In this document: positions 53,203 through 60,962 of the stretch, piece by piece | Layout of the letters: every line of letters begins with the position of its first letter | Position numbering within the stretch: the stretch's first letter is position 1 | Origin: JAANXG01 sp963731035 | GTDB lineage: Bacteria; Pseudomonadota; Gammaproteobacteria; Arenicellales; JAANXG01 | Length of the DNA stretch: 64,000 nt | Reading direction: 5' to 3' | Assembly: GCA_963731035.1 (NCBI GenBank) | Contig: CAVSUY010000011.1 | Coordinates: forward strand, 62,001-126,000 | Program-made: the position numbers and the translations under genes | Notes under the pieces: model-generated | The model's database searches: none | What the model was told of the DNA's origin: nothing | What the model saw: the letters and a program-made list of their open reading frames with translations, nothing else

Positions 53203-53961
53203 CTAGGAAGTCGCCTGCAGCACCTCTTCGAAGAATCCAAGCAGCCGCTTCCAGTGCCGTTCGGCACCCGTCTTGTCGAATACTCGATGGTCCGGCACCG
53301 TCCAGCCGTGGCCCATGCCGACATAGTTCTCGATCACATGGTCGATCCCGGCCTGTCGAAGAGCCCTGGCCAGGCGCGCGGACTGCTCCGGAGGAAAACT
53401 CTGATCCTCCCCCGCCGAGCCCACGTACACCCGTCCGGCGATGGTCCCGGCACGCAAGTGCGGACTGTCCGGCGCATCGCTGGCGAGGTTGCCGCCGTGA
53501 AAGCTCGCGGCCGCCGCGATACGCCCGGGATAGGCCGCCGCCGCCGTGAGGGCCCGCGAACCGCCCATGCAGTATCCAACCGTGCCGATTGGACCGGTGG
53601 CGCCCGCGTCGGTGATGGCATCCAGAAAGGCGCTGGTGTCACTTTCGGTCATTTCCTGGGTCGTGTCACCGATCATGCCCATGATTTCCGCGCGGGTGGC
53701 CTCGTCATCGAACGCCGTCTTCGCGTCGTAGGGACCGTAGTCGCCCAGACGATAGAACAGGTCCGGGACGAGCACCACATAGCCGGCGTCGGCCAGGCGG
53801 CCAGCCATGGTGTTGAGAGCGGGGCGTGGTCCAAATGCGTCCATGTACAGGATCACTCCGGGCGCCTCTGCCACACCCGGACGGGCGGCCGTTTCCGGCG
53901 AGAAAATCCCCGCTTTCGTGTTGCCGTCTTTCGTGTCTATGGTGATGTGAGTAACTTTCAT
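53203..53961 (-). CDS. Dienelactone hydrolase-family alpha/beta hydrolase
   Basis: The 252-residue protein has the dienelactone hydrolase layout: GVILYMDAFGPRPALNTMAG, VVLVPDLFYRLGDYGPYDAK, TVGYCMGGSRALTAAAAYPG with the nucleophile Cys (GYCMGG), and the later Asp (VGSAGEDQSFP) and His (GMGHGW) of the triad. It hydrolyses lactones or esters. It is divergent from the adenylation gene across 166 bp; no sign that it belongs to the peptide cassette beyond position. Confidence 0.9.
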   Translation of the reverse strand: MKVTHITIDTKDGNTKAGIFSPETAARPGVAEAPGVILYMDAFGPRPALNTMAGRLADAGYVVLVPDLFYRLGDYGPYDAKTAFDDEATRAEIMGMIGDTTQEMTESDTSAFLDAITDAGATGPIGTVGYCMGGSRALTAAAAYPGRIAAAASFHGGNLASDAPDSPHLRAGTIAGRVYVGSAGEDQSFPPEQSARLARALRQAGIDHVIENYVGMGHGWTVPDHRVFDKTGAERHWKRLLGFFEEVLQATS

Positions 53962-54127
53962 TCGACAGGTTCAGCGTGTCTTGAAAGGCTCCGCACGATA
54001 CACCGGACAATCAGGAAAACCAACAAAGAGGCGACAAGCGATTGTCATCGTCTCTGCCCGGGAGTACCCTGATTCTCCACAACTTCCCTCGATCGCAACG
54101 ACTCCGGCACTAGCTGTATTGGGAACA

Positions 54128-55780
54128 ATGTCACTGTTCGACATGATCAGCCGTCAGCGCAGGTCTACCCGGGATCGGGACAAGCGTCTTCGATCTAGCA
54201 GTCGAACGATTCCGAACCTGCTCCAACCCGTAGTGTCGAAGGCCGGCGAACGACTTGCTCTAGTGGATGCCGGTGGGGCCTGTACCTACCGTGATCTCGA
54301 GCGGTGGGCCAACGGAATCGCACACGCCGACGCTGTTCGCAATGCAAGAATCGGGGAGCGGGCGTGCATACTGACAGAGAGCGGTTCTGCTTCCATGGCC
54401 GCCTTCCTGGGCCTGTGCAAGGCAGGAATGATGAGTGTGCGTCTCAACAGCGATCAGCCGTTGTCGTATCTTCGCGCCATCATGAGCGACGCCGAGCCTG
54501 CCATGATGTTGACGACCCGGGAACATCGCGCGCTTGCCGAGTCGTTGTGTAGCGGCGGCGTGGACATCGTCGACCTGGATGGAGACTGCGGGGGACTCGA
54601 TACGCCGCCGGCGTGGCAGCCGAGCCCCGACGATCGTACGGGAATCACCTATACATCAGGGTCCACCGGGCAACCGAAAGGGGTCGTCCACACGCATCGG
54701 AGCACGCTGGCCTTTGTGGAAAACTACTTGCTTCGGACCGGGCTCACGCCTCGGGACCGCGTGGCGTTGCTCCACGATACGCGAGCGCTGGACGCGCTCG
54801 CGGCACTCAGCGTAGGCGCCACCGTCTACCATTTTCCTCTCGCCCGGCAGGGCTTTCAGGGTCTTGCGGACTGGCTGGCGGAGAACCACATTACGGTGTT
54901 GCCGACCGTGCCGTCCGTGCTGCGGTATCTCGTAAGAGGAATCCCGGATGGCACCGGGCTGAAGGTGCGTTTGCTGCGGCTCAGTGGCGAGATGCTCAGC
55001 GCGGACGACGTGCGCCGGGCTGCGAAGGTGTTTCCGGCTTCCTGCCGGGTGTTGAACTGGTTCGGGAGCACGGAGGTTGCCGTCGCCAGCCGTCTGTTCT
55101 CTTTTCACGACATCGATGACGTTTCGGCTATTCCGGCGGGAGAGCCTTTTCCCGGCCTTGAGGTGCAACTCGTCGACACCAGGACGTCTCGGTCCGCGAC
55201 AACCGGTGTGGGCGAGATCGTGGTGTCCGGCGCTTCGTTGTTCGATGGCTACTGGAAGCGATCCGATCTCGACGAGGAAAGACTCTCTCCGCATCCCGAA
55301 ATGACCGGTTACCGGCGTTTCCGTACTGGCGACATCGGGTATTTCGACCCGTCCGGACAACTGGTCGTGGTTGGCCGCGCGGATGATCAGGTCAAGGTGA
55401 ACGGCTATCGCGTCGAACCACTCGAGGTCGAGGCCGCCTTGCGGTTAGTCCCTGGCATTCGCGATGCCCTGGTGCAGCTCATCAGCGAGGATGGAAACAA
55501 CGGAAACCCAAGAAACGTCCTGGCAGCGTATGTTGTCGCGGAGAAAGGCGAACCGCCTCCAGTAAGGACCATTCGCAGGCTGCTGGCGTCACGGATTCCT
55601 CGTCACATGATACCGACCTATTTCGCGCGTATCGACGCCGTACCGAAGCTGCCGGGAGGCAAACCCGACAGGACGAGCCTGCCCGAACTTGTAGCCGTCA
55701 CTCGTCAGGATTACAATCTTGTCGCCACCAATGACCTGCGAGCCAACGCGCCGTTAGAGAATGAAGCAAGCAGCGATTGA
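54128..55780 (+). CDS. Stand-alone NRPS-type adenylation enzyme of the putative RiPP cassette
   Basis: The 550-residue protein is a complete adenylation domain. Core A3 is YTSGSTGQPKGVVHTH (about 174-189); A5 is NWFGSTEV; A7 is RTGDIGY; A8 is GRADDQVKVNGYRVEPLEVE; A10 is LPGGKPDRTSL with the catalytic Lys. In A4, LLHDTRALDALAALSVGA lines up with the FDxSVWE block so that its HD Asp corresponds to the Asp235 that binds the substrate alpha-amino group in GrsA. That suggests an amino-acid substrate. No carrier or condensation domain follows, and no carrier gene is seen. The last codons overlap the first precursor-like peptide gene. I start at the ATG at 54128; the open frame extends to 53981 without homology. 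Confidence 0.85.
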   Translation: MSLFDMISRQRRSTRDRDKRLRSSSRTIPNLLQPVVSKAGERLALVDAGGACTYRDLERWANGIAHADAVRNARIGERACILTESGSASMAAFLGLCKAGMMSVRLNSDQPLSYLRAIMSDAEPAMMLTTREHRALAESLCSGGVDIVDLDGDCGGLDTPPAWQPSPDDRTGITYTSGSTGQPKGVVHTHRSTLAFVENYLLRTGLTPRDRVALLHDTRALDALAALSVGATVYHFPLARQGFQGLADWLAENHITVLPTVPSVLRYLVRGIPDGTGLKVRLLRLSGEMLSADDVRRAAKVFPASCRVLNWFGSTEVAVASRLFSFHDIDDVSAIPAGEPFPGLEVQLVDTRTSRSATTGVGEIVVSGASLFDGYWKRSDLDEERLSPHPEMTGYRRFRTGDIGYFDPSGQLVVVGRADDQVKVNGYRVEPLEVEAALRLVPGIRDALVQLISEDGNNGNPRNVLAAYVVAEKGEPPPVRTIRRLLASRIPRHMIPTYFARIDAVPKLPGGKPDRTSLPELVAVTRQDYNLVATNDLRANAPLENEASSD

Positions 55781-55898
55781 TTTTGAGAACAAGCCCGATG
55801 AAGAGCCCACGGCGGAACAATTCCTGGGGCAACTCAGAGAAGCGGACCGGGAGGCGTTCCCGCCCTCCTCAGCAAAGGCGAGCATCGGCGGCGAGTGA
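55761..55898 (+). CDS. Precursor-like peptide 1 (45 residues)
   Basis: The ATG at 55761 lies within the end of the adenylation gene (20-bp overlap), implying coupled translation. The acidic N-terminal part (DFENKPDEEPTAEQFLGQLR) looks like a leader helix, and the peptide ends FPPSSAKASIGGE. This is a diverged copy of the FPPSGEKAGxxGGE C-terminus in the next three peptides. Codon use is consistent with translation. The size, acidity and repeated tail mark it as a likely RiPP precursor; no processing has been shown. Confidence 0.72.
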   Translation: MKQAAIDFENKPDEEPTAEQFLGQLREADREAFPPSSAKASIGGE

Positions 55899-55970
55899 GC
55901 GAAGACCAGACTGTTTCGCAGGCACGGGTTGACGTACACGCAAATTCAACACAAAGCGAGGTCGGAAACG

Positions 55971-56096
55971 ATGGATCTTGAACAGCAAACCCACGATGAC
56001 GAGCTGGCCAATGAGCTGTCCGAGCAGCTCATTGAATCAGATGCGACGACATTCCCTCCGTCGGGCGAGAAAGCCGGAGGAGCAGGCGGTGAATAG
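55971..56096 (+). CDS. Precursor-like peptide 2 (41 residues)
   Basis: ATG at 55971, preceded by AGCGAGGTCGG. The leader-like part has DDELANELSEQLIESD, an acidic amphipathic helix, and the tail is FPPSGEKAGGAGGE. DDELxxEL recurs in peptide 3. The end overlaps the start of peptide 3 by 8 bp (GGTGAATAG). No Cys, so lanthionine or sactionine chemistry is excluded for this peptide. The Pro-Pro, Ser, Glu and Lys of the conserved tail are the candidate modification sites. Confidence 0.78.
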   Translation: MDLEQQTHDDELANELSEQLIESDATTFPPSGEKAGGAGGE

Positions 56097-56217
56097 CCGC
56101 GATGGGTTGAACGAAGCTCCCGACGATGAGCTCGTCGAAGAACTCATTGGACAAGTTGACGAAACGGAGGTGTTCCCCCCCTCGGGCGACAAGTCGGGAT
56201 TTGCCACCGGCGAATAA
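56089..56217 (+). CDS. Precursor-like peptide 3 (42 residues)
   Basis: The start is a GTG at 56089, inside the end of peptide 2, with a strong GGAGGA (56075-56080) eight bases upstream, so translation from this GTG is well supported. The leader-like part has APDDELVEELIGQVDETEV; the tail is FPPSGDKSGFATGE, where Asp replaces Glu and TGE replaces GGE. That conservative variation is what a real precursor family shows. No Cys. Confidence 0.75.
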   Translation: MNSRDGLNEAPDDELVEELIGQVDETEVFPPSGDKSGFATGE

Positions 56218-56298
56218 GTGGTTGTCACGTCCACCCCGGGTATTCCTCGGCGTGACAGCCGTCTCACCGACATGCTTCATCGAAAAGAGGACATCATC

Positions 56299-56457
56299 AT
56301 GACCGACCATAGTCGCAATCAGAAGTACGATGCGCTCGCCGCGGAATTCGCGAGGCAGCTGAAAAATGAAGATGACGTTCTGAAAACTGCCGGCGAGTTC
56401 TGCGTCGGAAGTTTCCCTCCCTCGGGAGAAAAAGCCGGGACGGTCGGCGGCGAATAG
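56299..56457 (+). CDS. Precursor-like peptide 4 (52 residues)
   Basis: ATG at 56299 with AGAGGA eight bases upstream; an ATG at 56272 is an alternative. The leader-like part has KYDALAAEFARQLKNEDDVL, then an insert (TAGEFCVGS) with the only Cys of the set, then the tail FPPSGEKAGTVGGE. The TAG stop at 56455-56457 is in the same frame as the HExxH enzyme, which begins one codon later. It is the longest of the four peptides. Confidence 0.76.
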   Translation: MTDHSRNQKYDALAAEFARQLKNEDDVLKTAGEFCVGSFPPSGEKAGTVGGE

Positions 56458-56460
56458 AGC

Positions 56461-57852
56461 TTGTCGGCCGGAAGCGACCGGAACTTGGTGTGGCACGGCA
56501 GCGCCCCCTTGGAGGCAAGGCGGCGCAAGGCTGCCGCCGTAGTGACGGCGGTCGCGCGTGTTCTGGAATCTGATCGACCGATCGGGCCACCCGGGCAGCG
56601 GGCGGTCGACGCATTCCGGCAATTCGAAACGTTCTCCGCCCAGACACGCAGCTGGCTGACTGGGGAGCCGTATGCCTATTTTTGGGGACGCTTGGCATAC
56701 GAGCTGCTCGCATCGGTGCTGCGACCCGATTCAGGGATGGCGGAGTTGGCCGGTTATTACTGCCGTAACAGCGGCATCGATGCCCGGGCGGCACTGGTGC
56801 GGCACCTCGAGGATTTCAAACGCCTGTTGATCGCCGCCACCTTTTTGGAAGAAGGGGATATGGATTTGGTGGAACCGTTGACCATAGACGCACCGTTCGC
56901 CCTTCCTGGGACTAACCTGAGTATCTCCGGAAAGGGCCGAGCCGTCATCTTCGGTATTGACGGCGGGAAGCTTCGCTCGAACAACGGCAACGAAATCCCA
57001 TGTCAGGTCGTGGAGTACGCCGGTTGCCGGATCCGGTTACAGCCCGCCGTATTCAACGTTCTCGCAAGTGGGATCCCGAACGATACCTGGCAGGCGGACC
57101 ACGATTTCCAGATCCGGCATGCAAGCCGTATCGAGGAAGCCCTCCGCATCCTGTACAGCCTGGGCGAAGGGATGCTCGATCAGATTCGCGACGGTATCAG
57201 AGTCATCGGGCTGAGGCCGGCAGGGAGGGAAGGCGAGCTGACAAACATCAGCCACTGTGATCTGCCGGGCGCTATTTCCATATCCCCTGTCCCCCACCCT
57301 TACGAGCTGGCAAACATCATCTGGCACGAGTTTCTCCACAATCGCCTGTTCGCGCTTGAAGAGAAAGGACGGTTCCTGGGCCCGACGCCAGCGAACGCCG
57401 ACGATGGCGTCTATTCACCCTGGCGTCGCGACTACCGGCCAGCCCACGGTTTGCTGCACGCCGTATACGTATTCACCGGTCTCGGCCGTTACTGGCTGGC
57501 GGTTCTGGGCGCGGCCGATACGCCACCGGCGGTATGTGAGCTGGCCGCAACCCGCATCCTGAAAGGACTGTACCAGGTTCGCCTGGGGATCGCGCTGCTG
57601 CGGCGTCGCGCGCAGCTAACGGAGCGGGGCGACAGATTGATGGATTCGCTGGAGCAGGAGCATGAATCCCTGTGGCGAACGGCTTCGGACGCCGGGCTGC
57701 GGCTGGATCTTCCTCATATGACGTTCCGTCATGGCACCGCTTTCGGCACCGAGGCTCACGACGAAACCGTGCGAGAACGGGTCAGGGCCCATCTTCACCG
57801 TTATGCCCACGCCGAGGATTCGAAGTTCCTGGAACCTCTGTTGGCGCGTTAA
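56461..57852 (+). CDS. HExxH-motif peptide-modifying enzyme (TIGR04267/aKG-HExxH beta-hydroxylase-like)
   Basis: The product is about 463 residues from a TTG at 56461; in-frame TTG 56485 and GTG 56488 are alternatives. The HExxH motif is WHEFLHNRL, with His289, Glu290 and His293. It is followed by YSPWRRDYRPAHGLLHAVYV (about 320-339) and GLGRYW. This is the pattern of the TIGR04267 HEXXH motif domain (APWRxDxRPxxGLLxGxYxF). That family is associated with RiPP precursors and is now described as 2-oxoglutarate-dependent peptide beta-hydroxylase rather than protease. His333 or His329 are possible further metal ligands. Lying one codon after peptide 4, it most likely hydroxylates residues of the shared tail. 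The start codon is the main uncertainty. Confidence 0.82.
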   Translation: MSAGSDRNLVWHGSAPLEARRRKAAAVVTAVARVLESDRPIGPPGQRAVDAFRQFETFSAQTRSWLTGEPYAYFWGRLAYELLASVLRPDSGMAELAGYYCRNSGIDARAALVRHLEDFKRLLIAATFLEEGDMDLVEPLTIDAPFALPGTNLSISGKGRAVIFGIDGGKLRSNNGNEIPCQVVEYAGCRIRLQPAVFNVLASGIPNDTWQADHDFQIRHASRIEEALRILYSLGEGMLDQIRDGIRVIGLRPAGREGELTNISHCDLPGAISISPVPHPYELANIIWHEFLHNRLFALEEKGRFLGPTPANADDGVYSPWRRDYRPAHGLLHAVYVFTGLGRYWLAVLGAADTPPAVCELAATRILKGLYQVRLGIALLRRRAQLTERGDRLMDSLEQEHESLWRTASDAGLRLDLPHMTFRHGTAFGTEAHDETVRERVRAHLHRYAHAEDSKFLEPLLAR

Positions 57853-57878
57853 ACCGTTGCCGCGGCGGCAGCCGGCTC

Positions 57879-58307
57879 TCAACTGGTGATGTACTGCTGC
57901 AGCTGGTCGATAAGCAGTCGCTGCTCCTCGATGATGGCCTTCACCAGGTCGCCGATGGAAACGATGCCGATCACGTTCTTGTCCTCCAGTACGGGAAGAT
58001 GACGAAGTCGCTTTTCGGTCATCAGTGCCAGGCATTCATCGACGGTCCGTTCCGGGGTCACGCATAGAACCTTCTTGGTCATGACATCCGTAACAGGCGT
58101 TTCCTTGGATGACCGGCCCTCGATGATCACCTTTCGGGCATAGTCGCGCTCGGTGATGATCCCCGCCAGATGATCTCCGTTCATAACCACCAAACCGCCA
58201 ACGTCCTTTTCCGCCATCAACTTCAGAGCTTCGAACACACTTTCGTCCGGCTTGACCGACCATACAACGCTTCCCTTGGCTCGCAGTATATCTTTGACAG
58301 TCTTCAC
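57879..58307 (-). CDS. Tandem CBS-domain protein
   Basis: The 142-residue Bateman-module protein starts at a GTG (58305-58307) preceded by GGAGG. CBS1 (about 10-62) has VWSVKPDESVFEALKLMAEK and GLVVMNGDHLAGIITERDYA; CBS2 (about 75-130) has VLCVTPERTVDECLALMTEK and LRHLPVLEDKNVIGIVSIGD. The RxYARKVI block resembles HRP1-type stress CBS proteins. Longer upstream reading lacks homology. It is convergent to the HExxH gene with a 26-bp gap, so it is probably not part of that cassette. Confidence 0.9.
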   Translation of the reverse strand: MKTVKDILRAKGSVVWSVKPDESVFEALKLMAEKDVGGLVVMNGDHLAGIITERDYARKVIIEGRSSKETPVTDVMTKKVLCVTPERTVDECLALMTEKRLRHLPVLEDKNVIGIVSIGDLVKAIIEEQRLLIDQLQQYITS

Positions 58308-58423
58308 CTGCCTACCTCCGCTGATGGATTGGGCTGTTGTCAAGCATACCACCGGTATCCCGGCCGTTGGTCCGGGGGCGCCGGGCGGCAAGAGGGGATA
58401 CATCGTTACGCCATCGCCCAATA

Positions 58424-58450
58424 AGACAAAACCCCGCCGAAGCGGGGTCT
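58424..58450 (-). terminator. Rho-independent terminator after the cold-shock gene
   Basis: On the minus strand ACCCCGC-TTCG-GCGGGGT forms a 7-bp GC-rich stem with a stable TTCG tetraloop, followed by TTTTGTCTT. It lies about 65 bp after the csp stop, in the right orientation. Confidence 0.85.
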
Positions 58451-58514
58451 TGACGGGCCCGACACATCCTGCCGGCCGAGGCCGGAAGACGTTACGAGCA
58501 AAAGCTGAAGGTCG

Positions 58515-58718
58515 TTACACCGTCTTGAGGTCGGCTGCGGCTTGCTTGCCGCGCTCCTCGACGATATTGAAGCTCACCCGTTGACCTTCATTCAAGGTCC
58601 CGAGCCCGGCGCGCTCAACCGCGCTGATATGCACGAACACGTCGCGCGAACCGTTCTCAGGCTGGATGAAACCGAACCCCTTGGCAGGGTTAAACCATTT
58701 TACAGTACCGATAGCCAT
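58515..58718 (-). CDS. Cold-shock-domain protein (CspA family)
   Basis: The 67-residue protein is a single cold-shock domain: MAIGTVKWFNPAKGFGFIQP carries RNP1 (KGFGFI), DVFVHISAVERAGLGTLNEG carries RNP2 (VFVHI). It binds single-stranded RNA/DNA and acts as an RNA chaperone. The start at 58718 has GGAGGCC upstream; the N-terminal extension to 58769 is not homologous. It is followed by a good terminator and lies downstream of a DEAD-box helicase gene on the same strand. Confidence 0.96.
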   Translation of the reverse strand: MAIGTVKWFNPAKGFGFIQPENGSRDVFVHISAVERAGLGTLNEGQRVSFNIVEERGKQAAADLKTV

Positions 58719-58849
58719 GCTGGCCTCCGAATAGAAATGCCGCGCGCAAATCGGGCGCGTGTCGAACAATCTGGGTATCTTGGGTGTCTTTTAGAACCGC
58801 CCGGGACCGGGCGGGTAGCGAAAGGCAGGCCAGTTGAGAGATTGCCCCC

Positions 58850-59038
58850 CTATGATGCGTCCGATTCAGTGGAATTGCAAGGGGGAGACTCGAAAGAGTT
58901 CTCGGGAGCCTCTTCCGCCGCCGGGGTGTTCTCCGCCGCCTTCGAAGCCAGCTTCGCCTGGCGCTTGGCTTCGCGTTTGGCGGCCTTGGCTTTGGCGCGC
59001 TGATTGCGCTCGAACGAGTAATTGGGCTTACGCGCCAT
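58850..59038 (-). CDS. Small basic hypothetical protein (62 residues)
   Basis: The protein starts MARKPNYSFERNQRAKAKAA and is rich in Lys, Arg and Ala in its first half and acidic in its last third. MxRKPNYxxERxxRxKAKAxKK-type small proteins occur in many proteobacteria, annotated hypothetical. The basic half may bind RNA or ribosomes. It is 42 bp after the helicase stop on the same strand and could be co-transcribed with it. Confidence 0.75.
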   Translation of the reverse strand: MARKPNYSFERNQRAKAKAAKREAKRQAKLASKAAENTPAAEEAPENSFESPPCNSTESDAS

Positions 59039-59080
59039 CGTCGCCTCCGCTTGTCCTCTGAACTCCTCGCGATGGGCGGC

Positions 59081-60403
59081 TCATGCCGCCGCCTTGTGGC
59101 CGCCGGCCCAGGCTCGGCGCCGCGCGTTCTTACCCTTGCGCGGAGCTTTGCCGCTTCGGTTCTTGAGGCCTTTCGCCTTCGCCGAACCGTCCCGGCCCGA
59201 AGGTGGACGCGGCGCGGATCGGGCCTTGATCCGGTCGCCAGATCCGGGGCTACCTCGAAATGCAGTGGTGTCGGGCTCCAGGCCGACAATGATTTCACAC
59301 TCGAGGCTGCGTCCGGTAAGGCGTTCGATCTGGCTCATTTTCACCCGGTCCGATGGCGCTACCAGAGATACGGCCGTGCCCGATGCCCGCGCCCGACCGG
59401 TACGTCCGATCCGGTGAATATAGTCTTCCGGGACCGTAGGCAGGTCAAAGTTGATGACGTGGCTGATACTGCGAATGTCGAGGCCACGGGCAGCGACATC
59501 GGTGGCAACCAGTACCCTTATGTCGCCGCGGCGCATCTGCTCCACGGTCCGTTTACGGGCCGCCTGGCTCATATCCCCGTGGAGCGCCGCCGCCGCATGG
59601 CCCTGGGTACCCAGAGTCTTGGCCATACGCCGCGCCCCGTGTTTGGTGGCGGTAAACACCAATGCCTGGGTCAAGGTTTCCTGGCCCAGATAATGAGCGA
59701 GCAGCTTCCGTTTGTGCCCATTGTCGTCGGCCCGGTGGACCCGTTGGGTAATGCCGGCGTGGCGGTCGTGGTTGGCGGTGAGTTGAACCCGCTCCGGATT
59801 CCTCATCAGGTCACGGGCGACATTCAATACCTCGCCCTCCAAAGTGGCGGAAAACAGGAGCGTCTGGCGCCTGGGAGGAAGTGCTGCGGCGATGGTCCTG
59901 ATGGGATGGATGAATCCCATGTCCAACATGCGATCGGCTTCGTCCAGCACCAGGATCTCGAGCCGGGAGAAATCCACGTGCCCCTGATTCATATGATCGA
60001 GGAGCCTGCCCGGAGTCGCTACCAGCAGGTCCAACGATTTCCCGAGCATACGGTTTTGAGGCGCATAGGACACTCCGCCCACCAGGCATCCGGTGGCAAG
60101 CTTGCAGAATCTACCGAATTGAGCGACCGCGTCGCCGATCTGAAGGGCAAGCTCCCTTGTCGGCGTTACGACCAGGACCCGCGGACCCGAGCCGCGCGCG
60201 GCCGCCGGCTGCAGGAGTCTGTGCAGGGCCGGTAGAACAAAAGCGGCAGTCTTGCCGGTACCAGTCTGGGCGCAGGCCATCAGGTCGCGCCCGGAGAGCA
60301 CCAGAGGCACGGCCCGACTTTGAATGGCGGTAGGCTGTTGAAAGCCCGCGTCGGCGACGGCTTTGAGTATTTTGGGATCGAGTTTAAGTTCTTGAAATGA
60401 CAT
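59081..60403 (-). CDS. DEAD-box ATP-dependent RNA helicase (RhlE-like)
   Basis: From the ATG at 60403 the 440-residue protein shows all helicase motifs: F-Q motif GFQQPTAIQSRAVP, motif I AQTGTGKTAAF, motif Ia PTRELALQ, motif II VLDEADRM (DEAD), motif III SAT, and motif VI HRIGRTGRA. The RhlE-like core ends near residue 370 and is followed by a basic tail rich in Arg, Lys and Gly, typical of RhlE proteins binding RNA. It unwinds structured RNA, for example in ribosome assembly or cold adaptation, consistent with the nearby csp gene. Confidence 0.94.
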   Translation of the reverse strand: MSFQELKLDPKILKAVADAGFQQPTAIQSRAVPLVLSGRDLMACAQTGTGKTAAFVLPALHRLLQPAAARGSGPRVLVVTPTRELALQIGDAVAQFGRFCKLATGCLVGGVSYAPQNRMLGKSLDLLVATPGRLLDHMNQGHVDFSRLEILVLDEADRMLDMGFIHPIRTIAAALPPRRQTLLFSATLEGEVLNVARDLMRNPERVQLTANHDRHAGITQRVHRADDNGHKRKLLAHYLGQETLTQALVFTATKHGARRMAKTLGTQGHAAAALHGDMSQAARKRTVEQMRRGDIRVLVATDVAARGLDIRSISHVINFDLPTVPEDYIHRIGRTGRARASGTAVSLVAPSDRVKMSQIERLTGRSLECEIIVGLEPDTTAFRGSPGSGDRIKARSAPRPPSGRDGSAKAKGLKNRSGKAPRKGKNARRRAWAGGHKAAA

Positions 60404-60962
60404 AAATATGGGCACACCGTCCACCCGGATGAAGGGGGACTGTTGAATAGACACACAAACCTGTATCGATGGCGCCACGCAGGAAGCGGGTGCATCGCCT
60501 GGTTCACTCGGTGACGGCCTTGAGTCTGGGGCATCGGGGCCGCCGTACGTCGCCAACCAGGGAGGGTAGTGAAACCGTTCGGAGGGTCAGAAACGCAGAT
60601 TCCCTTGCGGGAAGCGGCGCACTATACGGCGTTGTGCGTGGGAAATCCAGCCCTCTCCTGGCCGCAAAGCCGGGCCTGGTGCGCGCAGGTAATCGTGGTT
60701 GCTCACCCGCCCTCCGGTGTCACGTATGGGACGGAGTCTGGCCCCCCCGTCCTCAACCGGGCTTGATCTGTGTCAGGAAACGACGTGCCGGCAACCTGCC
60801 GGCAGCCTTCCCCTCACACCGTTCTCCACCGATTTCAGGCGGTTGTCACACCGACCGCCGACTGATCGGGGTCACGTGGTTTTTGCGCCGTCCACGATAA
60901 CGTATGATCGTCACGAAGCGTTTTCCAGATTGCAAGGTTTTCCGATACGTTCGACACTGGAT
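60404..60962. other. Divergent intergenic region without a supported gene
   Basis: About 560 bp between the helicase start and the SPOR-protein start. Short frames on either strand have random composition and no homology I recognise. It must hold both promoters. No clear hexamers, riboswitch or repeat seen. Confidence 0.35.

Noticed and set aside
55761..56457. Prokaryotic ubiquitin-like protein (Pup) resemblance: acidic small proteins ending GGE
   Set aside because: Pup ends in GGE/GGQ and is acidic, but these peptides share a FPPSGEKAG core that Pup lacks, one ends TGE, there are four in tandem, and no PafA, Dop or proteasome gene is nearby.
56461..57852. HExxH enzyme as a zinc metallopeptidase that processes the peptides
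   Set aside because: The motif alone would allow it, but the following PWRRDYRPxxGLL block and overall layout match TIGR04267, which is linked to peptide hydroxylation. A leader peptidase role cannot be fully excluded.
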